This document shows positions 33,458 to 45,070 of a stretch of DNA of 64,000 bases, in pieces. The stretch is from NCBI RefSeq assembly GCF_910594005.1, contig NC_057825.1:45725037-45789036 (forward strand). The letters are read 5' to 3'. The position numbers and the translations under genes were made by a program. Under the pieces are notes generated by a model that was not told the DNA's origin, made no database searches, and saw nothing but the letters and a program-made list of their open reading frames with translations. This DNA comes from Cervus elaphus. Taxonomy: Eukaryota > Chordata > Mammalia > Artiodactyla > Cervidae. Position 1 is the first letter of the stretch, and each line of letters begins with the position of its first letter.

Positions 33458-33715
33458 GGTGAACTTCAGATAGGAACTAAAGCAGAAGTAAGGGGAAAGT
33501 CTGACCATGAAGTCCCCATAGTTTCCTCCTTGGAAACTGTTACATATTTTATAACATTTTTGCTATTTCAATCTTCATAGTTTCCTCAGGTCTAACTTGT
33601 TGCTTCCTAGATGTATCTAACATTATAAGACTCATTTACAGCTTTTAAAATTCATTTATATATTTAAAAATGTTAAGACATTCTGTTTAGCTTTTTTGAT
33701 ATCTAAACTTTTTTA
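33458..33715. other. Unassigned sequence
   Basis: Pyrimidine-rich at 33520-33600; no recognised gene or repeat. Confidence 0.35.
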
Positions 33716-33920
33716 GTAAGTAAGTAAGTGCTAGTTGCTCAGTTGTGTCTGACTGTGATCCTATGGATTGTAGCCTGCCAGGCTCCTCTGTCCATGGAAT
33801 TCTCCAGGCAAGAATTCTGGAGTGGGTTCCTGCTCCCTCCTCCAGGAGATCTTCCCAACCCTGGGATCAAATTTGGGTCTCCTGCATTGCAGGCAGATTC
33901 TTGAGCATCTGAGCCACCTA
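33716..33920 (-). mobile_element. Bov-tA SINE, antisense
   Basis: Starts with an AGTAAGTAAGTAAGTG simple-repeat tail, then CTAGTTGCTCAGTTGTG and the usual central block, ending CTGAGCCACCTAAGG. Confidence 0.92.
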
Positions 33921-34272
33921 AGGTGTGATTAATAATTTATGTGCTTAATCATTGTGAAAAGTATTTCATATTCTACTTCTGATATTTCTCTCATTATCTG
34001 AAATTCATGCTGTCCATATTTCTGTTACTTCCTATTGCTGTTTACATTTATTCCATGCTTAATCTTGCTTTGTGTATTTGGTAATTTCTGAAGGTTAGTT
34101 CATATTGGTCTTTTATTTGTTTCTTTTTAGTTCCTTTTGCCTAGGTTGTCAAAGTATCATCCCTAGAGTGATTTTAATCGTCTTCTACAGGAACAAAATG
34201 CACATAATTGGATCAATAGCACTATTGATATTAATTTCTCAGATTGTAAACTCCAGGGCCACTCATGTATGT
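33921..34272. other. Unassigned, possibly antisense L1M 3' UTR
   Basis: T-rich text such as CTTCTGATATTTCTCTC and CCTATTGCTGTTTACA could be old L1 in antisense. Not firm. Confidence 0.3.
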
Positions 34273-34806
34273 TGACTTAAAAAATGCACAACATGAAATT
34301 GTGAGTTAAGTTTTATTGGGGGCAAAATGAGGACTGCAGCCTGGGATACAGCACTGTGTATAGTTCTGAGAAACTGCTTCAGAGAAGCAGGGAGGAAGGT
34401 CATTGTTTTGGTGAAGGGAGAATACACACAATAGTATTAGTGTATCTATGTCCTTTTGGTGAAGGGAGAATACAAGCAATCAAGCACATATTTTTCCAGA
34501 AAGTTTCTGTTAGTCTCATGAAGCTTTGCTAGCTAGTCTCGAAGTATGGTCATCACCATGAGGGACTTTAATACTTTTCTAGTTATGAGGTGATTAAAAA
34601 ATCAGGCTATATAATTGGCACCTGAAATTACATAGCCATCTGAAGACTTGTCCTTCCAGTATTTCCCTGAGCACAGAGTGCCTAATTTCTGCTCTCCATC
34701 CTGAACTTCTTTCAGAGGGCGTTGAAAGTGTTGAAAGTCAGTAGTGACAGCAGTACATGATTTAATCCTTGTAGAATAGGTGACAAGCACCAATTTGCAG
34801 TTGACA
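34273..34806 (-). mobile_element. ERV-B 3' LTR
   Basis: 534 bp, minus-strand TGTCAACTGC to AAGTCA. It matches the ERV-B 5' LTR in ATTAAATCATGTACTGCTG, CAAGTCTTCAGATGG and the AATAAAAC signal (plus positions 34311-34318). It contains a near-duplicated segment (TTTTGGTGAAGGGAGAATAC at about 34408 and 34457, 50 bp apart), which explains its greater length. Confidence 0.85.
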
Positions 34807-34839
34807 GGGCCCACTCATGGTAATAAATTTGAGCATACT

Positions 34840-35260
34840 TTGGGGAAGCATTTCATGACCATTTTATCCCACGGTGCTAGGAAGACTGATTCCTAGGTCT
34901 GGTGAAGGTTTCACTGATAGGCCATTCAATGTGCTATTACTGGACTAGATCTATCAACAGTATTCAAAGAGCTCTAGACCGACCTGTTTTACCTAAACTG
35001 TTATAGTCCAGGAAAAATTCTCTATTGATGTATCTTTCCATATCTAGAGTAACACTATTACAATCATTAATCTCATTTAAACTACATATATTTTTATCAG
35101 AGGTTCTGTCACACATATAGTAATTAATCTTGAATTAATAGAATAGGAAAAGTACAAGTAACATAACTAGCAGTAATATTAAAGTCATAAATAAGAATTC
35201 AGCTGAGAACTTCTGTTAAGTGTAGCTCAGTATAGTCTCAGGTCATCCAACTTAGTCTAG
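34840..35260 (-). pseudogene. ERV-B Env C-terminal remnant
   Basis: Around 35150-35200, minus strand, a frame reads MTLILLLVMLLVLFLFY and then a stop. This membrane-spanning run aligns with the one in ERV-C. Downstream text (TATGTGTGACAGAACC, GATATGGAAAGATAC) matches the other copies up to the 3' LTR. In a live retrovirus this segment anchors the Env transmembrane subunit. Here it is a fossil without an upstream open frame. Confidence 0.55.
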
Positions 35261-36039
35261 TCTGTACCAATCTTTGTCTTTCAGGATAATTTTATATTGA
35301 CACTGTCCATAAGGCTCCCAGTCTAGTTTCCTATTGTTACCAGGCTCCTTTCCTTAGTATAATTTAATTGTTCCTAAGATAAAGGAGGGCCTTAAAACTT
35401 AAGTGATCACAGCCTGGTTTAACCACATAAATTCATCCCATAGTTGTGGGAGGATTTATTCTTTGGCTGAATTCTTGCTTGTTACCCTGATTGAGCTTGA
35501 GTAAATTTAGAGGAAATTCATATTTATGGCCAGGGTCAGAGCAGATATTATTAATTGGTTAGTGAGAGCATACCACCTAGTAATACCAATAGCAGCCTGA
35601 ACAGACTGAACTTTCTTTTTTCTAAAATAAATTTTCTAAGGGTCATCCAATTAGAGCCTTGGAGTACAGAGATTCAGCAAGGTAATCTATAAGTATTAGA
35701 TACAGGTAATAGGCCACAACTCAACATATGGAATGCTTTTTCAAACTAGCATAGGGCTGTGTCTATTATAGTAAAACACTTGATTTATATACAAAGGTCC
35801 AAGAAGTCAAGAAAACATTATAAACAATCAAACAAATCAGTTCATTATCTTGCTTAAGCTGTCTACTTCTGATGTTGTGTTATTCTCCTTCTCACTGAAG
35901 TATAGTCTCCTCTGTTTGAGCACCTTCTTAATGTGAGTTTGAGGTCAGCAGTCTGCTCTATAGACCAGTTCAGTGTAGGGGCCTCTGAAAATAAGAATTA
36001 ATTCAAGAGTCAGCTTGCTTTCAGTTTCACTGTGTATGA

Positions 36040-36170
36040 GCTAATTAAGAGTTCCTGATAAAAGTCTTTCCATCCAGTTGGAGATAATCCTTTAAATTAT
36101 GTCTTCCAGTACACATAATCCCCTGGTTGCAGGCCATGGGGCATCTGATCTTCATTCAAAGATTACAAAA
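36040..36170 (-). pseudogene. ERV-B integrase C-terminal remnant
   Basis: On the minus strand near 36145-36060 the codons read PHGLQPGDYVYWKTHNLKDY. The LQPGDYVYWK motif is characteristic of the C-terminal domain of class I (gammaretrovirus-like) integrases, which binds DNA. It lies only about 1.25 kb from the 3' LTR, too little for a whole env gene, so env is largely deleted. Confidence 0.65.
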
Positions 36171-36702
36171 ATTAGCTTCAGAAACAAAATTTATAGTGTC
36201 CTTTTAATAATACAGTTAACTTTTATTAATATAGCGTAACCACAAGAAACTATCTGGGGAGTGACTTAGTACAAAATTTGGACTTAACATTCATTGGAAC
36301 ACTCTTTTTCTCTCCAAAATTACCCTCATTTCTACCAAATATACCCAAATTGAGACTAATTTGTTTACAAAATAAGTCTAGCTTCAAAAACTTGACCTGA
36401 TAATTTATATAACTATAATTTATCACATAGATCTTTTGCTTTACTAAAACTTTTATAAGGAGTCTCAGCCTGAACTTTTTAAAAAAACCCCTCAGAGGTA
36501 GGAAAGTCACATCAAGAGCTTATCACACGTTTCACTTTGGTGAATTCTTCCCTTATTAAGATCCCCAAAATACTTTGAGATTACTCTACCTGTTAATGAG
36601 GTAGCTTTCCTAATTTATCTGATAAAACTACTGGAAACATAACAGTTTACAATCTCTGGAGGGAGCAGATAGACAAAAACAATAAATGTTTCAATTTTGC
36701 TT

Positions 36703-36777
36703 TCAGTTTCAGTTCAGTTGCTCAGTCGTGTCCGACTCTTTGCGACCCCATGAACTGCAGCATGCCAGGCCTCCCTG
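36703..36777 (-). mobile_element. 75-bp BovB 3' end, antisense, with target duplication
   Basis: Only the terminal 75 bp of BovB (CAGTTTCAGTTCAGTTGCTCAG to GCCAGGCCTCCCTG). The 8-bp duplication TTTTGCTT flanks it at 36695-36702 and 36778-36785. Confidence 0.88.
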
Positions 36778-37307
36778 TTTTGCTTACAAAAGCATAATTT
36801 ACAAAATTACTGTATGTTATAATTAGTTCAAGGTGAAGGTTTTCTTTACACCTGTGATACATGGATTCAAATCATAAACTTTTCAGACAGAAACCATAAA
36901 AATTATAACCAGTTCACACAGTCTTATGTAACTAATCCTTACTGTTCACAGCTTTATGAAGCCATCAGGATTTCCCATAAGATTTTTGATTTCTTACCCA
37001 ATTCAACACTATAGTCTGAAAGCCAGAAATTTGTATTTATCCAAAAATTCTTTCTAATCTTCATGGAAAGGAAGCATTTTTCAACAACATCAGAATTTAA
37101 CCATAACTGCCTATAATTACAAAAGACTTAAGGCACATTTACAATCGAATCTAATTACAATGCAATTGACAAAGTAACTTGGTGGCTGCTATGACACATA
37201 ACATTTGTAGATAATAACCAGAATTAAGTCTACCAACATTTTACCAGGACACATCAGAATTTTAGGAATTCCATATAATTTCTAGGATGTCTTTATTAGT
37301 AACATTT

Positions 37308-37512
37308 GGGAAGTCTTGGTGGCTCAGCAGTAAAGAATCCGCCTGCATTACAGGAATCTCAGGTTTCATCTCTGGGTTGAAAATGTCCCTTGGAGAAGGA
37401 AACGGCAACTCACTCCAGTATTCTTGCCTGGGAAATCCCATGGACAGAGGAGCCAGGTGGGCTAGAGTCCATGGGGTTGCAAAAGAGACACGGCTGAGCA
37501 ACTAAACAACAA
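37308..37512 (+). mobile_element. Bov-tA SINE, sense
   Basis: Head GGGAAGTCTTGGTGGCTCAG, AAGAATCCGCCTGC, then GGAGAAGGAAACGGCAAC, tail ending GGCTGAGCAACTAAACAACAAC. Lies inside ERV-B. Confidence 0.92.
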
Positions 37513-37756
37513 CCATAGAATATAACCTAAGAAGATTTATTACTCGTTTGACCATACTTTCCACGTAAATTAACACACCAAATGAACCTAATTAATTTAA
37601 TATCTCTTTTTGGGATGTTCCAGGGGCCCTTTGAAACATTCCAAAGTTAGCCAGAGGTCAAAAGATTTCATTAAATTTTGATTTAGGAAGTTTTGTCAAT
37701 AAATATCTAAAGGGTTTAGAACAATCGGTAGGATAGGCTCATAGGTTACTTTGAAA

Positions 37757-37962
37757 TGAAGAAACAAAGTGAAAGTCACTCAGTTGTGTCTGATTCTTCG
37801 TGACACCATGGACTATAGAGTCCATGGAATTCTCCAGGCCAGAATACTGGAATGGGTAGCTGTTTCCTTCTCCAGGGCATCTTCCCAACCCAGGGATCCA
37901 ACCTAGGTCTCCCATATTGCAGGCGGATTCTTTACCAGCTGAGCCATCAGGGAAGCCCAAGT
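37757..37962 (-). mobile_element. Bov-tA SINE, antisense, with target duplication
   Basis: The 11-bp duplication TTACTTTGAAA lies at 37746-37756 and 37963-37973. The tail AACAAAGTGAAAGTCACTCAG and the head GAGCCATCAGGGAAGCCC are both present. Oriented opposite to the SINE 245 bp upstream. Confidence 0.94.
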
Positions 37963-37973
37963 TTACTTTGAAA

Positions 37974-40132
37974 CAATAGTAATTCACTTAGCCAAATTAC
38001 AATAGATGATTTCAAAGATGAATACATAACAGATCACTTAAGAGGTAAAGAAACTTAAAATCTCTTATTAAGAGAAGTTCAACATCTTGACTACTTGTAG
38101 TATGCATAAAACTCTTTTCTAGGGGTCCACTTTTCACAAACTTTCCTCACTTTCTGTAGCCATCACTTAATTTGCTCATCTAGAGATAGCCACCTATAAA
38201 ACAGACCTACTTCCTTTTCCCTTAATAAAATGCAATTTCAATTCTCATGCTTTCTTTATTGAAAACACACATCAAACTTTCCTTGAGCAACCACAAACTG
38301 TCCATCATATTAGCATTCTGTAGATTGATGAACATAAATATCAGTGATAATTTCTAAAAACATTTGTTTTCTTATAGACATCACCTCAGGATGGTACCAA
38401 ACATACTCATGAATGGTCCTCAATATCCTTAGTTTCACTGTAAGAGGAAGCCAGTATTCAGTTATTAATGTTTCAGCATTTTATTTTATTTGGAAGTCAC
38501 TTAGTTATTCAATAAACTTCCATCACTTAATTTAGCACAACCTTAGAAATTCAAGTTACCAAAATCTGGAGAGACTAAAATAAGCATTTCTAAAACATAA
38601 TTGTTATTAATAGAATTTATCTAAAAGCTTTTATCTCATTTACATTTTTTCCTTAAAAGTTTCTTCACATTGAGTTATTTTGTTTGCTGACAAGTTTGCA
38701 ACAGATATAAGATCTTTTTTAGCTTATATTAAACCTAGGCACAATATTGATGTTGATGACTCCAGACACGTCTATACTATATTAGATGAAAAAACTTAAA
38801 CTTTAATAATGTATGTCAATTTAATATTAAATACTCTCCAGTTCATGTGAACCTGAAATTCATTTAGCTTAATTTCTCTTGTATTTAGAAGTATTTAGAA
38901 TTGTTTGATTTGTAAGTGCTTACTTTTCTTTAGGCCAGTTAAATAAAATTCATTTGCAAATTAACTTCAGTAATATTATCCAAAGACAAAGATACATACC
39001 GAGACATACATATATTCATACAGACACAACAAGAGATCTACCTTCATTTTCTAAACTTAGTCATGAATCAGATATCAAAGTATGAAACTCACTATTTGTA
39101 AACAACAGGTGGAATAAGAGATGAATTAGGAATCACAATATAAAACTTACTAGTTGTAAATAACAGATTAAGAAAAAAATTTTAAATATTTTTGTTCATT
39201 TTTTCCCTTCAGTTTCAGAAATTAGAGATGGTGTATACAAGTGATTCTGAGAGCTCTGGTCTCAAGGCACAGGGAGCAAAAATCTGGTTCTCCTAAGTAG
39301 GACTTTTTTTTCCTTCAAAGTAGCATTCTTTTCTGGTTGAGAATTAAACTGCTTGGGGGTTGGTTAAACTTGAACTGGAACTGTGAACTTAATTAGTATA
39401 ATTGAAGGTTCATAACTTTTGTAGTTATTCCCTTTTATTTTAATGGTTTGGAAAAGTTGGTCAGCCAGTGCAACAAGAGTGTGTATGATGCATATCAATC
39501 TGGATGGTCTTTTGACTCAAGTAGCCAAATCCTCATCCAAGGCTTCTAAAAAGACAGAAATAAGTAAAGACCATTTTGGTGGTTAAAAAATAACTCAGAT
39601 TTCAAGCTGGAATGTTGTTTAAAAGGTATTTTTGTTTGTTTTCCAAATATTTCATAATAGTCCGGAATTAATTCGTTTGATCTTTGCTTGCACTGTTGAA
39701 TCTACAGTTTTAGGAAAAACCTCTGAGATAAGTTTGAATTATTTCTGAGCTAATTCCTTGCATTCAGTACGAGCTTCTGAATGTGATTCAAAGTACATTA
39801 AGGGATGTTTCCATTCTGCTTTCTTTGTTCATTCCTTTGCTTTGTTTTCAGAAACTAAGAGTGGTATTAGTGATATAGATCTGAAAACCTGGGCTCATAG
39901 GACCGAATGGGTCACTTGACTTCCTGAGCAAATCTCAATGATCCTGACTTGGACTGGGAAATTTCTCAGCCAAGGCTCTAAATTCTGCTCAGGAGCTGAG
40001 AATGGTTCACTTCTCCCTGTAATAGATTTTTTCTTAAAAAATCACTTCTGATTTAAAAAAAATCTTCCTTTGCTGGGAAAAGGGGAGCAGCAAGAAGTAG
40101 AAGAGTTTGAAGAGAAAGAAGAGATGGCATGT
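37974..40132 (-). mobile_element. ERV-B internal region (gag-pol position), frame-less
   Basis: AT-rich, colinear with the ERV-A internal region at least at 38380-38600. No motif of gag, protease or RT (such as YVDD/YMDD) was recognisable on the minus strand. Confidence 0.5.
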
Positions 40133-40324
40133 AGCCTTCCCTGGTGGCTCAAATGGTAAAGAATTGGCTTTCAATGGAGGAGATGCAGGTTCTAACCCTG
40201 GGTCAGGAAGATCCCCTGGAGAAGGGATTGGCTACCACTCCATGATAGAATATCATGGACAGAGGAGCCTGGTGGGTTACAGTCCATGGGGTTGCAAAGA
40301 GATGGACACAACTAACACTTTCAC
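40133..40324 (+). mobile_element. Bov-tA SINE, sense
   Basis: AGCCTTCCCTGGTGGCTCAA head to GGACACAACTAACACTTTC tail. The central block is diverged (CCATGATAGAATATCATGG in place of the usual CCAGTATTCTTGCC...CATGG), creating a short palindrome. Confidence 0.92.
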
Positions 40325-40499
40325 ATTTTCCAAGTAATTCAGATAGAAGAAGATATGTGGGAGGAGCTGAGGGAGAGACAGAGTCAGTGACGAAGTGCTA
40401 GTGACCTTTTTGTTCTGATATAGTTTTAAGAGAAGCTTCTAGATACCAATCGAAGTAAGTATTCCATTCAGTCTGTTTGATCTTAGAACCAGCTTTCTC

Positions 40500-41713
40500 T
40501 AAATTTGTGTGCAAAAATATCAATTTTGGAATATCAGATGAACCCCAATATTTGGTAATTTTATGTTAAGATCTCCTTTAGTATAATTTCCCCAATTAAA
40601 TAGGTACTTGCAAGTATAAGTTTGATAGGTACATAACCCTGGCTTGGGTGTTAGTTAGAGGCCGGCTTTCTGATGCCTCTTGTTTCTGAGAGGCTCTATT
40701 TCCCACTTTACATTGAATTTGTCAGGGATAAAATTCACTAGTGTAATTGTGTGATGTGCATGTATCCTGCTTGTGAGTGTCCTCCTCTGAGTACCCTGGA
40801 GTCATTTCGGCTGTCTTATGTGACTCAGATTCTACCTTTAGCAGTCTAGGACCACTGTGGATCTTGGATTGCTGAATGGCCAATTCTTCTCTGTGACATC
40901 TGAATGTGAAAGCATTTTAAAAATGAGTGGTTTCCTTATGGGAACATTGCATGGTATGAGGACTTGGCTTCCATCACTCCCATAAATTTCTCAGTCACCT
41001 GAGAGAGTCATAACTGGGAGCAATCTTGTCCCTTTTTTTTGGAGCAAAGCTCTCATGTAATATCTTCACTTTTATCCTGACAAATTATGTGAAGGCAGAA
41101 AACTTGAGGAAGAGCATCAGACAAGCCTCTGACCTAATCACTCAGCACAGACCACTCAGTTTCCTACAACTGAGCAACCTTGGTATCTTTCAACCAAGCC
41201 CCACCCAGAAACTTTCAACTGGATGGGTATGCCCTAGTATCTTTCAACCAGGACACTCTAGTACTTTTCAATTGGTTAGGCACTCCTCAGTATCTTTCAA
41301 CTGAGCCCCACCCACTACCTTTCCACTGGGTGAGTCTGCCCTGGTATCTTTAAACAAGCCCCTTGCTCCATATCTTTCAACTAGGAGGGTATTCCTTTGT
41401 ATCTTTCAATCAAGTCCCACCCAGTATCTTTCCAATGGGTTAGGATGCCTTGGTATCTTTCAACTGGGTACATCCCAGTATCTTTCAACTGGGAGAGGGC
41501 AGGTACCTGCTACACTGACAAATAAAATTCAGGATCATCAACCAACATGGGAGACTTGAGAACCAGGACAGACTTATCAAATTTGTCTGGACTGTCTGTG
41601 AAGGTAGTCAGGCAAAAGGGGCCTCTACTCGTACCAAGACTCCAATCCCTTGTAGAGTTCAGATGAAGGAGAGAAATCTACTCTGGGCTCCTTCATGGTC
41701 ACCATAGGAATGA
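40500..41713 (-). mobile_element. ERV-B leader
   Basis: The reverse complement aligns with ERV-A 4555-5372 and continues into ERV-A 9331-9480, proving that the intervening ERV-A block is an insertion. Next to the LTR, TGGTGACC (reverse complement of 41697-41704) holds the primer-site position, and the tandem array follows. Confidence 0.7.
41190..41505 (-). repeat. Tandem array in ERV-B leader, about 12 units of 25-29 bp
   Basis: The plus strand reads repeats of GTATCTTTCAAC followed alternately by a CAAGCCCCACCCA-type and a TGGGTGGGTATGCCCTA-type spacer. The two spacers alternate at first, giving a higher-order period near 55 bp. Units are 70-90% alike by eye. ERV-A shows a few antisense equivalents (AAAGATACTGG, AAAGATGCTGAAGAATACCCACC) at 4780-4880. 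Confidence 0.8.
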
Positions 41714-42208
41714 TGACTTAAAAAAATGCACAACATTAAAGTTGTGGGTTAAGTTTTATTGGGGACAAAATGAGGACCACATGCTGGGAGACAACACCTC
41801 AGAAAGCTCTGAGAAGCTGCTCCCAAGAAGCAATGAGGAAGGTCAGTATATGCACAATTTTGGTGAAAGGAGAATAGAGGCAATCAAGCACATATTTTTC
41901 CAGAAGTTTTCTGCTAGTCTCATGAAATTTTCTGTTAATCATGAGGAACAGTCATCACCATTAAGGATTTTAGTATTTTTCTAGATATGAGGAGATACAA
42001 AATTGGGCTCATAAAAATAGGTCCTGAATGTATCTATCTGAAGACTTGTTCTACCAGTTTTTCCCTGAGCACATGTGCCTCATTTCTGTTTTCCACCCTG
42101 AACTCCTTTTAGGGGATTTTGAAGGTCAGCAGCTGCAGCAGCACATGATTTAATCCCTGTAGAAGTAGGTGGCAAGTTCCCACGGCAAGTGTCAATTTGT
42201 AGTTGATA
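41714..42208 (-). mobile_element. ERV-B 5' LTR
   Basis: 495 bp on the minus strand, from a degraded TGTCAACT start (plus AGTTGATA at 42201-42208) to AAGTCA. The AATAAAAC signal sits at plus 41754-41760. It shares the CAGCTTCTCAGAGCTTTCTGAGGTG block with the other LTRs. Confidence 0.85.
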
Positions 42209-43269
42209 TGTCTAGCAAATTGAAACACCAAACCTAAGTAAATTATAAACTAGAGGTTTAAAATTATCAGAGTCAAATGTCCACACTCAGACCTCAAGCA
42301 AAGATGTATATTTTTGTCATCTTGCCTCAATTTTTGACATTTATATTTGTTTACAAAAGTGAACAAAATTTCTGAATCCAGGCAGATTATCATTATTACA
42401 GAAATAACATCAGTTTCCCATTTCCCCAATTTTTCCCTCTTCTAAAGTTATGCATTATAAGAGAGGAAAATTGAACTAGGAATTTGGGAGTTTTTCTAAG
42501 AGAGCTTGCCCAGTAGCCTCACCTCCCCACCAAGAGAGGAGTAGAATATTTTATCAGTATAAACAAATCCTTTGTAATGTAAATGATAGCTCCACAAATA
42601 ATCTCCCTTTGAAATGTAAACACATACCTCCAGGGAAGTAAATCTGTGCTCCAGAGAGATCCAAATCATCTTTTGACTTCCAAAACATCCTTTAATCCAC
42701 ATTTCAGATTTCTTTGTTTAGAAAGCCATAACCATGCAAAAACATCAAAATATTTTCTCAACAGTCCTACAGTTTTCCCATGCAGGTAAGTGAATTTTTT
42801 GAATATTTCCTGTTCATGAAGGATATATGCAGGCTTTTGAATAGTTCTAGACAAATACAGGGCTTACATTCCAACTTTGCAACTCATTGAATATGAATGC
42901 ATCATTTGCTTTACCTGCATGGGTATTGAAACTCAGCCCTTAAACTCCCAGGATGTGTAATAGCTTCAAATTCCAGTTGAAGTCAATTATAGTAATTCTC
43001 AATTCTTTATTCCTAGCACCTGAGGATTTTCCTTTCTTTCTTGCCAGTTCTTCTATTCATCATTTACTTATGTTCAAAAGCCTCACACAGTATTTCTAAG
43101 CGTACCTGAAATATATTCAGGTTATGTTTACCATATCATAAGAAATGAGCAACTGATGATTGTGTTTTGTAATTGTAATAATAATAGGTCCATGAGATGT
43201 CTAAGATAAAACATCAATATCAATAGATGTCCACACATTGAACTTCAAGTTGGTCTGTCCCTCATTTTT
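42209..43269. other. Unassigned sequence
   Basis: About 1.1 kb without a supported gene. Short minus frames (42702-42496, 42854-42666) have no recognised similarity. Confidence 0.4.
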
Positions 43270-43319
43270 AATTTGCAGCCCTGAGGATATAGAGTATCCA
43301 CAGTGTAGACAAAGAATGA

Positions 43320-43545
43320 CAGCTGCCATTTTCATAAACAAAGGGTGTTTTAGCTATAAGGCTGTCCCCTGATAGTGCACCCAGAGGGATATTAAGGATG
43401 AAGAAAAACAGGATATTGACCCTAGGTAGTTAAGGTGTGTATCAAAGAAATAAATTCAATAATTCCAGACTCTTGCATATTTCCATATATAATAAAGTAC
43501 TAAAATCTTTAACTTGAGATGTCTGTTGTTTTGTGATTAGTGCTA
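43320..43545 (+). mobile_element. Partial ERV-A-type LTR cut by BovB
   Basis: AAAACAGGATATTGACCCTAGGTAGTTAAGGTGTGTATC and GACTCTTGCATATTTCC match the U3 of the ERV-A LTR (landmarks only). It ends where BovB starts, before the TATA region. Confidence 0.5.
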
Positions 43546-44337
43546 ATCAATAACCTCAGATATGCAGATGACACCACCCGTGTGGCAGAAAGTGAAGAAC
43601 TAAAGAGCCTCTTGAAGAAAGTGAAAGAGGAGAGTGAAACAGTTGGCTTAAACTCAACATTCAGACAACTAAGGTCATGACATCCGATCCCATCACTTCA
43701 TGGCAAATAAATGGGGAAACAGTGGAAACAGTGACAGACTTTATTTTTTGGGGCTCCAAAATCACTGCAGATGTTTATTATTGCAGCCATGAATTTAAGA
43801 CGCTTGCTCCTTGGAAGAAAAGCTATGACCAACCTAGACAGCATATTAAAAAGCAGAGACATTACTTTGCCGACAAAGGTCTGTCTAGTCAAAGCAATGG
43901 TTTTTCCAGTAGTCATGTATGGATGTGAGAGTTGGACCATAAAGAAAGTTGAGCACTGATGAATTGATGCTTTAGAACTGTGGTGTTGGAGAAGACTCTT
44001 GAGAGTCCCTTGGACTGCAAGGAGATCCAACCAGTCCATCCTAAAGGAAATCAGTCCTGAATATTCATTGGAAGGACTGATGCTGAAGCTGAAACTCCAA
44101 TATTTTGGCTACCTGATGTGAAGAGCTGACTCATTTGGAAAGACCCTGATGTTTGGAAAGATTGAAGGCCAGAGGAGAAGGGGATGACAGAGGATGCGAT
44201 GGTTAGATGGCATCACTGACTCAATGGACATGAGTTTGGGTAAACTCCTGGAGTTGGTGATGGACAGGGAGGCCTGGCGAGCTGTGCTTCATGGAGTCGC
44301 AAAGAGTCGGACATGACTGAGCAACTGAACTGATACT
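43546..44337 (+). mobile_element. BovB 3' piece, sense
   Basis: Begins at AATCAATAACCTCAGATATGCAGATGAC (the YADD-coding segment, here still YADD) and ends GACTGAGCAACTGAACTGA. A short frame at 43771-43959 holds the VMYGCESWTIKKVEH segment. Broken elsewhere. Confidence 0.93.
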
Positions 44338-44340
44338 GAT

Positions 44341-44560
44341 TGCCACTAGTTACATGCAGCTATTTAAATTTAAATTAGTTAAAACTTGTGTTCTTTAGTC
44401 ACATAGACATGTTTCAAGTGGTCAGTAGTCTCATGTAACTAGTGGTTGCCATAACAGTATTAGCATAATATGTAAATGTCATTATATAGTATTTCTATTA
44501 TCACAGAAAGTTTAATGAGAGTGCTAGTGCTACATAGACTTTTCAAAACAATCCCCGAAT
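44341..44560 (-). mobile_element. MER5A-like hAT (Charlie) remnant
   Basis: GCCACTAGTTACATGCAGCTATTTAAATTTAAATTAGTTAAAA, CATGTTTCAAGTGGTCAGTAG and CATGTAACTAGTGGTTGCC are the landmarks of MER5A, a small non-autonomous hAT element of old mammalian age. Strand assignment is tentative. Confidence 0.75.
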
Positions 44561-45070
44561 TTCTAAGAAAATATAAAATAAAATGAGCGATTAAAGCTTT
44601 ATATTTAAGGGAATAAATTATTAATTTTTAACAATACTGTTTATATGCTGACTCAGTCAGAGAAGAGTTGGGAGTATACAAGCCACCCTAGACATTTCAA
44701 CCAGAAGAGATTTCATGCAAGTAATTGGCACATAGATATTTAAAGTCTGAATAAACAAAAGGGTACCAAATAATAGTTATTGCAAGAAGCAGATATTATT
44801 CATAAGACTAGGGCAACCAAGGTAATAATAACTGAGGGATCTCAAAAATGGAAGAGGTAGTGGTATCTAACCTGGGGATTCACAGGAGAGGCCACACACT
44901 GTTGCTTCTTGGACCTTGAAGGATACATTACATGGTTGGAAGATGGACTGCTGAGGGAAGTGTGGCCAGCTGGGGCTGGTGCTTCCAGAGCTGGAAGTAC
45001 CAAAAGGACATGTAGGATGATATTGCAGCTGTCATCTGAAACTGAAGTGGTACTAACATGAACTGTGAAC
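44561..45070. other. Unassigned sequence
   Basis: No ORF or recognised repeat. Confidence 0.4.

Larger units (their letters stand above)
34273..42208 (-). mobile_element. ERV-B: minus-strand provirus with both LTRs
   Basis: Same family as ERV-A. The 5' LTR is at 42208-41714, the leader at 41713 to about 40500, internal sequence follows, and the 3' LTR is at 34806-34273. Total length is about 7.9 kb including four younger insertions (36703-36777, 37308-37512, 37757-37962, 40133-40324). After subtracting these the internal region is roughly 6.2 kb, short for a complete gag-pol-env provirus. The only coding remnants I can place are the integrase end and Env anchor. Confidence 0.85.

Noticed and set aside
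41190..41505. Regularly spaced repeats as a CRISPR array
   Set aside because: Units are degenerate and contiguous, spacers are themselves repeated, and the context is a mammalian ERV leader.
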